Positions 12,290 to 20,741 of a stretch of 64,000 nucleotides of DNA are shown in pieces. The stretch is from assembly GCA_002682825.1 (NCBI GenBank), contig NOKP01000013.1, forward strand, positions 746,745-810,744. The letters run 5' to 3'. A model generated the notes under the pieces. It was not told the DNA's origin. It worked only from the letters and a program-made list of their open reading frames with translations, and searched no databases. The translations under genes and the position numbers were made by a program. Source of the DNA: Neonectria sp. B-13 (taxonomy: Eukaryota > Ascomycota > Sordariomycetes > Hypocreales > Nectriaceae). The number at the start of each line of letters is the position of its first letter. Within the stretch, counting starts at the first letter, position 1.

Positions 12290-13110
12290 GTGTGACGCCG
12301 GCATGCAGCCACGAAGCACACACAAAGCATCATTTTTTCAACTCCCCTCACTGGGAGCATTCTAATACGTATGGGAGACGGACGGCGATCCGAGGGCAAC
12401 CCAGGAAGAGTTGGACGCCGTGGCTTGGAGTGACACAACTGGACAAAATCCGAAGGTCCATCTTTTGGGAAACGAATTGCGACGAGCAGGATTTCAAGCG
12501 GAAGGGAGTGGGTTTATTCAGCACGGGGAATGTGTCCATCATGCCCACGGGGTGACAACCGTGTTGGGGTGGTCCGCATCGACCTTGGCTTGATCCGAGT
12601 GGGCAGACGTAACTGTCTGAACCAAGCGGCCAGAAATGGTCACCTCGGACGCTAGATCCATGTCGCCACGACATGGCTCCAGCATTCACCCCGGGGAGTC
12701 TCGATGGGCTTGGGCTGTCTTTTACGCACTACTGGTGTTACAGTGGTCTGTGTGGCTACCGATGAGAAGCAGTCTATGCCTTGCTGGAAACTGCCCATGT
12801 ACGAGTGCCGCGCTGGTGTTTACTGTCGGGGAATATGTGGATATTGCATTACGTTGGTCTCAAAGACAACAAGTAGCTATTAAGCTCAACAAACATATAC
12901 AGCGGTGTCATTGTTTATGGAATTAGACTACACGAGACGAAAGATTTTGTACTTGATGCCGTGAACGTATGAACTTGCAATGGATGGTTGGGCAAGCCAG
13001 CCAATAAGCGGGGCTTCCTCGGCTTAGTCATATGATCAACCGATAGCAGAAAATTGGACATCCCAAGCTGCCAACTACAGCTCACCAACCTCACACGACA
13101 ACGAGCAATA
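12290..13110. other. Intergenic: PPZ 3' flank and promoter of the next gene
   Basis: About 820 bases between two plus-strand genes. The left part should be the PPZ 3' UTR and the right part the promoter of the RGG-protein gene. No coding or RNA feature seen. Confidence 0.5.
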
Positions 13111-14370
13111 ATGCAACGCCACGCCTTCCGTTCGGTGTGTAGCCGAACAAGGCCGGAGCTTGAGCAGGCCTCTGATGCTCTTCGAACCTGCATCCGCCAA
13201 TTCTCCACGACGCAATTGCAAGCCGCCGACGACAATGGCCCCCCGAACCCTTCAGTCCGCGGTCGATCCCGTGCCGCCACGAGCGAGATCAATTCCCTCG
13301 CCCGAGCTCGCAGCCCGGCCCGAGCAGGTCAGGAGGGATCCGGCCCGGCTGGCGCTCCCAAGGTCCTGGATGTGAAGAGCCTCCCCAGGCTGTCGTTTCG
13401 CGGTCGCGGTGGGGCTCGCGGCGACGGAGGGTTCCGCGGCCGAGGCCGAGGGGACGCGAGAGGGGGTTCGGGATTTACTCCTAGAGGAGGTTCGGGGTTT
13501 ACTCCTAGAGGAGGTTCGGGTTTCACTCCTAGAGGAGGGTCGGGTTTCACTCCTAGAGGAGGAGCGGACTGGATCCCCAACCGCGGCGGTGGTATTTCGA
13601 GAGGCCGAGGCGGCTTCGGGGCCAGAGGTGGATTCGGAGCCAGAGGTGGTGGCTTTGGTGCCCGAGGTGGCTTTGGTGCCAGGGGTGGGCGAGGTGGAAG
13701 AGGTGGCAGGGGCGGCAGGGGACGCGGCGGAGCGAGAGGAGGGCGCAAGGAGGGCGATGACAAGGAGCGCAGGGCTCGCGGCGACGATCTTGCGCGGTTG
13801 GATCCCGACGAGCAAGCTTTCGAGGACAGCATCAGGTTCGGAACGGCCACCAAGTACAGCCCGTCACTGACGATCAACTCCCTGTCCGACTTTGCGCCCT
13901 CGGCGCCCTCTGGCACTGCCGGCAAGGCGGCGGCTGTCCTGCAGAACCTCAGCGTCCTCGGCACGGCCGACCACGTCGGCGCCCCTCAGGCCTTTCAGGC
14001 CCGCCACTATGCTGCCGAGATCGAAGAGAGCGGCTTGCGCTTCTTCGCCGACACCCAAGCCAAGGCCGCCGCCGAGCTACACCTCCAGCAAAAGAACAAC
14101 ACCGAAACCGCCGATGGCGAGACTCAGGCCGCGACGCCCATTATCACCGACGCCGAGGAGGCCATTCGCAAGGTCATCCTCGAAAAGGCCGTCAACGGCC
14201 AGCACGAGACACCCAAGTTTGCCACGGACCCTGCTGGCGTGGCTCGTTCGTGGCACCTCCGCGCCGAGACGTACAAGACCAACGATGTCAATGCCTTTGA
14301 GAACAAGCTGACGTCGCTGTTGACCAAAAAAGGCGGAAGGGCAGCAGCAAAGCCAAAGGCACAGGCATAA
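13111..14370 (+). CDS. RGG/Gly-Arg-rich protein with mitochondrial-type N-terminus, function unknown
   Basis: Single exon, 419 aa, from the first ATG (13111). The N-terminus MQRHAFRSVCSRTRP is basic and Arg-rich, and FSTTQ follows near residue 30; this resembles a mitochondrial presequence with its cleavage zone. Residues of about 95-215 are an RGG domain (GRGG, FRGRG, four GGSGFTPR octapeptides, then GGFGARGG units), which usually binds RNA. The C-terminal half is a more ordered region with LDPDEQAFEDSIRFG, then HYAAEIEESGLRFF, DAEEAIRKVILEKAV and a basic end (KPKAQA). I do not recognise the family. A role in mitochondrial RNA or ribosome biology is inferred from the RGG domain, the presequence, and the convergent mitochondrial recycling-factor gene 179 bp downstream. 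Confidence 0.85.
   Translation: MQRHAFRSVCSRTRPELEQASDALRTCIRQFSTTQLQAADDNGPPNPSVRGRSRAATSEINSLARARSPARAGQEGSGPAGAPKVLDVKSLPRLSFRGRGGARGDGGFRGRGRGDARGGSGFTPRGGSGFTPRGGSGFTPRGGSGFTPRGGADWIPNRGGGISRGRGGFGARGGFGARGGGFGARGGFGARGGRGGRGGRGGRGRGGARGGRKEGDDKERRARGDDLARLDPDEQAFEDSIRFGTATKYSPSLTINSLSDFAPSAPSGTAGKAAAVLQNLSVLGTADHVGAPQAFQARHYAAEIEESGLRFFADTQAKAAAELHLQQKNNTETADGETQAATPIITDAEEAIRKVILEKAVNGQHETPKFATDPAGVARSWHLRAETYKTNDVNAFENKLTSLLTKKGGRAAAKPKAQA
13462..13557 (+). repeat. Four in-frame 24-bp repeats encoding GGSGFTPR
   Basis: Four consecutive 24-bp units, differing at a few third positions and at one Gly codon, encode GGSGFTPR four times inside the RGG protein. Such arrays often vary in number between strains. 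Confidence 0.92.
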
Positions 14371-14549
14371 CGTGAAATGATGAGATCTAGAGGAGAAAGC
14401 TCAGTGTACACTTTGTCACGATATGTAATATACTTATACAACGTCCCATCAACTTTTCAAGCTCGTAGTCTTTTTATATGCCCATCTCGGCGGCTTTTGT
14501 CGAGGCTTATGACATCTACGTGACACTCCACTCACTACTAGCAAGTCTA

Positions 14550-15538
14550 TCATAGCTGGCGGATTGTCTGGGCTTCCTCTTGATCAATTTCCTTCATCTT
14601 CTTGTCTTGCACCTTTTGGAGCTCCTTCTCGGCCCGCTTCACGAGATCTGGTAGCACAGTACCATTCTTCTTCCAGTCTTTCAGGGTCTTTTCGTGGCGA
14701 GAGCGCACTTGGCGGATGCGCTCGCGATAGGCCTGCATGGTTTCCTTGATGCGGCGGGCGACGTCGTCCTTGCGCTCGAGCTCGACTTTGAGGAGCAGCT
14801 CCAGGTCATTGTCCTCGGAGCGCTGGGGCTGCTGGTTGAACTCGCGGCTGGCCTGGACGGCGGACATGATGGGCTTGATGTAGTCCTTGTCGTGGACGAG
14901 CAAGGAGATGGTGCGGCCGGAGCGGGGCACGACCTGGGCGAGCTCGCGCAGCGGGAAAGTCGAGGCGGCGTCGGCGCCGGGGTCCTTGACGGCGATGGAG
15001 AGGGCGCCGAGGTTGGTCGGGTTGAAGCGGCCGCCGTGGATCATGCCGGCGATCTGGGCCTTGAAGTGGGTGTCGATGGGGGCGTAGGCGGATGTGACGG
15101 CCGAGAAGTCGAGGGGGTCTTCGGGGTTGAGCTGGGAGGCCTTGGAGGACGAAGACGAGGACGAGGACGAGGACGAGGACGAAGACGAAGACGAAGACGA
15201 AGACGAAGACTGCGGAGGGACGACATTGCTAGCCACGGCATCTCGGTGCTTGGGGCTGTCGGAGGGGATGGCGATCTTGCGCTTCTTGAGAAGCGGCGCG
15301 GAGGAGCTGAAGCATCGCGCGGAGGGGTGCTGCACGCGGAGGGCGGCGGGTATGCTTCGTCGAGGGATGCTCTGGAGAGCTGATCTGGACGAGGTTGTCA
15401 GTCGAGGCTCGGCCGTGGGCTGCTTGTTCTCTCGCTGCGACACCGTTTCCGAGCATGTGCAGGTGGCAAAACATACGCTTCGGACGCCAGTAGGCGCATA
15501 CAGTGCCTTGCAGGCGCATTGGCTAGAGGGAAGGCCAT
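14550..15538 (-). CDS. RRF1: Mitochondrial ribosome recycling factor
   Basis: Two exons, 15477-15538 and 14550-15384, 298 aa. The donor is GTATGT; a CTGAC branch site lies 13 nt before the acceptor CCAG, and the join restores one frame from ATG 15538. The N-terminus MAFPLANAPARHCMRLLASEA continues to RRSIPAALRVQHPSARCFSSS, a mitochondrial presequence. A poly-Ser run of about 22 residues separates it from the recycling-factor domain (about residues 125-298). Typical RRF elements are visible: NPTNLGALSIAV, the charged helix with KVELERKDDVARRIKETMQAYRE and IRQVRSRHEKTLKDW, and the C-terminal KMKEIDQEEAQTIRQL. It splits mitochondrial ribosomes after termination together with a GTPase. A longer open frame starting at a GTG (15443) inside the intron is not the start. 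Gene symbol from the yeast orthologue. Confidence 0.92.
15145..15210 (-). repeat. Trinucleotide repeat encoding poly-Ser in the recycling factor
   Basis: A run of GAC/GAG/GAA-type triplets on the plus strand reads as about 22 consecutive TCN serine codons on the minus strand. It is a coding microsatellite between the presequence and the RRF domain, so its length may be polymorphic. Confidence 0.88.
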
Positions 15539-17030
15539 GGTTGTGGTTGTGGTGGGAGTAAGTGAGGTCTGGCGATGCGTCGAAATCCTTGCAATTGAGC
15601 TTCCGACGTCAGTTCATCGTTTCGTGTGCTCGCGGTACGTACCTCAGCTCCTCTACTAAGTACTAGCTGACTGTGGGGTACCCGGCCCCGATTGTTCGAG
15701 GCACGTCGAGGCCCCACTCTTCTCCGAGCTCTCAATGTTCGTATCCTTGTCCTACCATGAATACAGTTTATATAATGTTGTGTGGTGCAAGATCAATACT
15801 GCTTTTCAAGGGGGATTCAATTCCGGTGAGAAATCGATAAGGCTTTTGCGGATATCGATCATCGGGTCGACGGGGCCGACGCAAGACAACCGGTTGACAG
15901 TGACTTGCAGGCAGTTTCAAAGTTCAGATGACTCCAAGATGGGGAACTGATGAATCTTACTTCATCATTTCTTCAACCTTTACTTGTTACTTCGAGAGAT
16001 AAGAGGACTTCATTCCTGCGGGCTTGGTCATTGCAGCAAAGTACGACACGTCGCCAGATGTCAGGGGCGACATGGCAAGTATCAAGTTCATGCGCTGATG
16101 AAGCTACGCGTTGTTACGTATTCCTCAGACTCATCCTCTATCTCATCCTCGAACAGATGTCCTTTGCGTGCGAAGCTATTCCATGGCCATGACTCAGGCC
16201 AGAGTCGACGAACGTCAGTCACGGCGTGCCTGTTGGGCACTGGCGCTTGCCACCACCGTTCAGATGCTATTCAGGCTTATCAATCACGGCTCATCGGCCA
16301 TAGGGGTTAGGGAATACGGCTACCTGCCGGAGAGCTGACTGAAATCGCGATTCACGCATGATTGGATATTCTTCGATTTGGCCATGTGGACTTTGTCCAC
16401 GCTCGTACTAACCGAAGGCGATCTCATATGGAAGCCCTTGACATGAGGAAGAACAGTCTTAAATATACATGAAACTCTTAAAAGATCCGGTCATTTACAA
16501 GTACTTTACTTCATAGTTCGCAAGCTTACCAAGCTCAAAGAGTGTTCACGGGGCAAGCGTTTTTCTTTCTTCTTTATCGTTCGTCTCTTCTGGGAGGTCG
16601 ATGGGGTACCGTGAACATTCGGGGAGATTCGCAGAAGCTAAGTCAAGGTCAGTAAGAGAAAATAAAGATAAGAAGTAGCAGTAACATACGGTTCTTATTA
16701 TATTGCTATGCTATGTGGTATAGTGACACATGGTTTCCAAGGTGAAGACTAAAAGTAAAGTAAGCGGCTTGTATTAAGAATACATCTGTGTTGCCGTGGT
16801 ATTTCACTTACCCATAAACTGCATGCGTTTGCTGGCATCGGTGCAATCGCCCTAGGACCCATCTCATGACTCTGTGGGGTTCAACCCCCCATCTTCGCCC
16901 GTCTCTGTCTTGATGTATTGGCGGTGGTGTGGTCCAATACTGGTACGGTCGAGTGATTGCTGACAAGTTAATATGACAACTGCTTGACAATAGAGTGGTG
17001 ACATACCGTGTTTAGACACATGGTGTTGAG
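15539..17030. other. Intergenic, no gene seen
   Basis: About 1.5 kb. The first few hundred bases are the promoter of the recycling factor gene. The rest has scattered short frames without protein character and becomes richer in A+T after 16.4 kb. Confidence 0.5.
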
Positions 17031-17035
17031 ACTTA

Positions 17036-17115
17036 GGGACTCAGGGACTCAGGGACTCAGGGACTCAGGGACTCAGGGACTCAGGGACTCAGGGACTCAG
17101 GGACTCAGGGACTCA
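17036..17115. repeat. 8-bp minisatellite, 10 copies of GGGACTCA
   Basis: Ten exact tandem copies of GGGACTCA. The same unit recurs in reverse orientation at 18334-18437, so the two arrays form a long inverted pair around the repeat-protein locus. Flanking bases (CTTAG at the left, CTAAG at the far right) are also inverted. Confidence 0.97.
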
Positions 17116-17146
17116 GGGCAACGGTTAGAGATTGAGGGCTAAAGGG

Positions 17147-17228
17147 CTAAAGAATTGAAGGACTAAAGAACCAAGGCCGGTTACTTGAATATAGAGGGTT
17201 ATTGTTGCCACCACCGACGTCGACCATC

Positions 17229-17262
<34 letters not shown>

Positions 17263-17437
17263 TCTTGGGAGTGTTGGTGTCGCCGTCGCCGTCGCCGCCA
17301 CCGTTCTTGAGAGTGTTGGTGTCGCCGTCGCCGTTCTTGGGAGTGTTGGTGTCGCCGTCGCCGCCGTCACTGTTCTTGGGAGTGTTGATGTCGCTGTCGC
17401 CGTCGCCGTCGCCGTCGCCGTTCTTGGGAGTGTTGGT

Positions 17438-17468
<31 letters not shown>

Positions 17469-17873
17469 CCACCGTTCTTGGAAGTGTTGGTGTCGCCGCC
17501 GCCGTCACTGTTCTTGGGAGTGTTGGTGTCGCTGTCGCCGTCACCGTTCTTAGGAGTGTTGGTGTCGCCGTCGCCGTCACCGTTCTTAGGAGTGTTAGTG
17601 TCGCCGTCGCCGTTCTTGGGAGTGTTGGTGTCGCCGTCGCCGTTCTTGGGAGTGTTGGTGTCGCCGCCGCCATTGCCGTTCTTGGGAGTGTTGGTGGTGT
17701 CGCCGAGTACCTGACCCTGGGTGCTATTGGCTACCCGGGTCAGGTACTCGGCCCGACGCAGCATACTCTCTTTCTTTCCTTTTGACTATGATTTTGGTGT
17801 TAGATATCTTAAATATATTTAGAAAGGGAAGTGCCCGAACTTACGAAGGGTTTTTGGACGTCATTGGCGTCAT
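17147..17873 (-). CDS. Low-complexity Asp/Asn/Thr repeat protein (tentative; may be disrupted)
   Basis: Two-exon model: an upstream exon ending at 17845, an intron 17766-17844 (donor GTAAGT, a CTAAC branch site, acceptor AG), then exon 17147-17765. The large exon encodes about 15 irregular copies of a DTNTPKNGDGD-type unit followed by an Asp run and the tail MVDVGGGNNNPLYSSN. The join is in frame from ATG 17873 (215 aa). From the more upstream ATG at 17965 the frame is broken by a 14-bp tandem duplication; without it, exon lengths would add to 242 codons. No domain is recognised. The repeat composition could equally be non-coding minisatellite DNA. The intact splice signals and unbroken frame argue for a present or recent gene. 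Confidence 0.4.
17702..17752. repeat. Perfect 16-bp inverted repeat, 19-nt spacer
   Basis: GCCGAGTACCTGACCC (17702-17717) and its exact reverse complement (17737-17752). It lies inside the large exon of the repeat-protein model, just before the Asp/Thr/Asn repeats begin. Confidence 0.95.
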
Positions 17874-17900
17874 TGCCGCCGCCGCGCCCACCACGACGCC

Positions 17901-17928
17901 CCCCTTGTTAACAACCCCTTGTTAACAA
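17901..17928. repeat. 14-bp tandem duplication containing the palindrome TTGTTAACAA
   Basis: CCCCTTGTTAACAA occurs twice back to back. Each copy contains a perfect 10-bp palindrome. In the repeat-protein model the second copy shifts the reading frame, so it is a candidate disabling mutation. Confidence 0.95.
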
Positions 17929-18333
17929 TAGTGATGTTCGACGCGTTGAACTGTTGGTGGAACATTGTCTATATACTGATTAACAAGCTAGCCATGTGAA
18001 TCATAGATCAGACCCATACCGTTTCTAGCACACCGAAATCTCCAGCTGAGGGAGTAACCAGCGAGCTTCGCCTTGCAAAGCCGCAAGGGGAGCATTAAAC
18101 TCAAGAATTGCGAAGGAACATCATGGAATGAAAATAGGAACAGAGACACTTGGCAGGGTTCAAGGGAGGTGCGTGCTGTAACAGCCAAAGAAGGGAATTA
18201 CTTTTGGGGATGCAGTTTGGTGAGGTTGAAGAGAAGAAGAAAGAAAAGCTAGAAGTGTGCAGCTGTTATAGCCTCAGGCACGCAGCTGTCAACAGTTGCC
18301 ATCCAGTCCCTAAGCCCTAAGGCCCTAAGACCC

Positions 18334-18437
18334 TGAGTCCCTGAGTCCCTGAGTCCCTGAGTCCCTGAGTCCCTGAGTCCCTGAGTCCCTGAGTCCCTGA
18401 GTCCCTGAGTCCCTGAGTCCCTGAGTCCCTGAGTCCC
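18334..18437. repeat. 8-bp minisatellite, 13 copies of TGAGTCCC (inverted partner of 17036-17115)
   Basis: Thirteen exact tandem copies of TGAGTCCC, the reverse complement of the GGGACTCA unit 1.2 kb to the left. The bases before it (CCCTAAG motifs) resemble, in inverted form, the GGGCTAAAGGG stretch after the left array. Confidence 0.97.
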
Positions 18438-18900
18438 CACTAAGCTGCCAGAACATGCGAGGAGTGATTATGGAAAGTCTTCGGGGACGCCAGCTGGGTA
18501 ACTCTCTTCGAAAGGAACCATCAGCCTCCCAAGCCGTTCAAAGACTCGCCTATGTCACTACATACAGGGTCCTGCGCGTTTCATAAGCGTCAGAGAACTC
18601 AGCGGCTAGTAATCCATGAGTAAAATCATCGTTCGTACTTTGGTTCTTCTCTTAGACTCATCGGCAGTAGCTGCTCTTTTTCTCATGTCGCACACAGATA
18701 CACTTTCTACTGGGACAGCAATAAGAACAAATTAACCTGGACAGAAAAAGTCGAGAGCAACTTCGATTTGTGCTTAAGGAAAACAACACGGCGATGCTGC
18801 ACGAGTGCATATCCTCAGCGTCTCGTCAGCGCAAGGGGCGAACCGGATACAAGAAAAAGTTTAGCACAACGACGCAACACGACAAAAAAGCAAAAATACC
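18438..18900. other. Intergenic, nothing seen
   Basis: About 460 bases between the right minisatellite and the interrupted tRNA locus, with no coding or RNA signal recognised. Confidence 0.5.
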
Positions 18901-18905
18901 AAAAA
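18901..18905 (-). terminator. Pol III terminator of the minus-strand tRNA locus
   Basis: A run of five T on the minus strand, eight bases after the end of the tRNA-like gene, as expected for RNA polymerase III termination. Confidence 0.55.
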
Positions 18906-18913
18906 GTGAAAGC

Positions 18914-19059
18914 TGGCGACGCCTAGAATTGAACTAGGGATCTTCTCTTAATACAAGGTCGGCGCGGCCGGCCGCTACAAGCGGACGCGGCCTCGGACGA
19001 TTCTCTCGACCGCCGTTGGGATACTCGGAAGAGACGCTCTACCACTGAGCCACATCACC
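18914..19059 (-). tRNA. Interrupted tRNA or tRNA-derived sequence; anticodon uncertain (CCG, Arg, possible)
   Basis: On the minus strand, GGTGATG at the 5' end pairs with CGTCGCC at the 3' end (two G-T wobbles). The D arm is GCTC-AGTGGTA-GAGC, and the T arm is CCTAG-TTCAATT-CTAGG, with variable loop AGATC and discriminator A. The anticodon stem TCTCT/AGAGA is separated by about 78 nt instead of seven. The 5' part of the loop reads TCCGAG or, shifted by one, TTCCGA, which would expose CCG (Arg). The insert is GC-rich. The loop is one base short of a standard layout, so this is either an unusually long-introned tRNA or a decayed copy. A T5 terminator follows. A tRNAscan-SE or Infernal run would decide. 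Confidence 0.5.
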
Positions 19060-20347
19060 TGTTTGTTGGGGGACGATAACAATTTTTTGATATAAGAGGC
19101 TACGGCCCATTTTGGGGAGGAGCAGGTGTTGACTGCTGGCTGGCAGGTGGGCAGGTGGCAGGTGTTGTGGTGACTGCCTGGGGCAGACATCTGGACTCGG
19201 TACTGGCGATTCAGGGGCGGCCTACTAATGGGAGACGCAATGACTCGGTACTGGCACGGAGATTAGGCCTTAGTCGTTCGTTGGAAAGCTGTAAGCTGGG
19301 TGGTTATTTATCTCCCTTGCCTGTATGTTCTGTTACATATCTTACTGGTAGCTTCGAGAGTGTTATAGGTAAGCTGGGTTCTGGAGTACTACTTCTTGTT
19401 GTTGTATGCTCTCATAGTAGTCACAATAACTAGCATCTTGCTGTTACCACTGGGTTCATACACTCCTATTTATGGGAACGCCGACTTCACGTCAACTTTA
19501 TAGTTTTCATCATCCAGAAGTTTCCTTTGTCGTCAGGCAAGGTGACACCAGTGTTGGGTGTGGCTTGCCACGCCCATGACGACAGTCTAAGCTGGTTCAA
19601 ACGCGGTCATTTCAAGATGCGCTCATATACCTACTGGTTCCACTTTTGACCTCTGCGAAGTTGTTTCCGCTCCGAAGAACAATTCTCGCTCAAATTATCT
19701 ATGGTCTCTTCTCACGGTATACTTCTTTCATGCATGCGTGCGTACGTCGTCACCGAAAGTGCCAGACTACACCTTGATATACAGATATTTTAAATGCTTG
19801 ACAAAGAAAAACGTCAATATCATGACAGTTATTCAATACACGTCACCTTGAAAATATAACCCAGTTCCCACAAAGGCACAAAGCCACAATACAGTTACCC
19901 ATCGGGGTTCTCTCATGCATTGAGCAAAGACTGTTTGAACTTAGTATTCATGTTACCCAAGAAATTACTTCAGTGCGCAATTAGGTTATGATTGCAGGGC
20001 TAATCAATTAACTAAGTACCGAATAATGGTTCATAGTCTTCAGGTCTAGGGAATTATCTTAGCATAGGATGAGGTTTTATGGTTGTAGCGTAAGGATTTA
20101 TCCCAGTGCAATAGATACGGAAGGTGATGTTCTGCGGTCGCGTGCGTGGGAGAGTCCCGGGGCCATGGGACGCTATTCTCAATTGGGTTAGATTGTGCGG
20201 GGCTTCGGGCCGAGTCATGCTGGTTTCCATTTTGGGACTACCCACGACCCACCACACTGGCGCCGCGATATCTCCACCAACATGATCAATCATCCGCGCA
20301 AATGCCTCATATGCTCAAATAAATTCGAAATAAACATATAATACGAT
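19060..20347. other. Intergenic, no gene seen
   Basis: About 1.3 kb between two tRNA loci, moderately A+T-rich toward 19.7-20.0 kb. Open frames are short and unlike proteins. Confidence 0.5.
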
Positions 20348-20432
20348 GGTCGTGTGGCCCAGAGGTTAAGGCGATTGCTTTACATTTCATATGACACGCA
20401 ATAGATCGCAGGTTCGATCCCTGCCACGATCA
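20348..20432 (+). tRNA. tRNA-Val (anticodon TAC) with a 12-nt intron
   Basis: The acceptor stem is GGTCGTG/CACGATC with discriminator A. The anticodon stem is ATTGC/GCAAT. The T arm is GCAGG-TTCGATC-CCTGC. Removing a 12-nt intron at 20385-20396, directly after position 37, leaves the loop TTTACAC, which matches the loop I recall for yeast tRNA-Val(UAC). The GGTC...GATCA ends also fit fungal tRNA-Val. It decodes GUA. Confidence 0.92.
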
Positions 20433-20440
20433 GACATTCA

Positions 20441-20445
20441 TTTTT
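20441..20445 (+). terminator. Pol III terminator of tRNA-Val
   Basis: Five T on the sense strand, nine bases after the tRNA 3' end. Confidence 0.7.
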
Positions 20446-20741
20446 GCCTCCTGGCGGTGTTGACCTGTTTCTTTTTTGCTCTTCCATTCTGAGGGCTGCA
20501 GGTATTAAAAGTGGGCAGCCGCTTGATATTTTTGGGAGTCGTCAATGTTGAGGAAGGAGCACTGCCCAAAATTAGCCGTAGGGCTGAAAGATTACCAGGT
20601 ACGAATAGGTATGCACAACAGGACTTGTTCAACACATGCCACACACAGGACACCTTTTGTGGTTGGAGTTTCTCTTCATTCCTTCTCATTAAGGTTGTGG
20701 TTATGGTATCTACCTGGATGCTAAGTGCTCAACACCATCGC

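Noticed and set aside
15229..15519. 96-aa minus-strand frame overlapping the recycling factor 5' end
   Set aside because: Different frame from RRF; the spliced model with a CTGAC branch site and presequence explains the region better.
17036..17115. Possible CRISPR array or telomere-like repeat
   Set aside because: Unit is an 8-bp head-to-tail minisatellite with no spacers, and it does not match fungal TTAGGG telomere repeats; the host is a eukaryote.
17202..17714. 170-aa plus-strand Ser/Pro/Val repeat frame
   Set aside because: Mirror of the minus-strand repeat frame; lacks the intron and upstream exon signals seen on the minus strand.
17917..17928. A 12-nt GT...AG segment in the 14-bp duplication as an intron that would repair the frame
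   Set aside because: Far too short for spliceosomal removal, and no room for a branch site.
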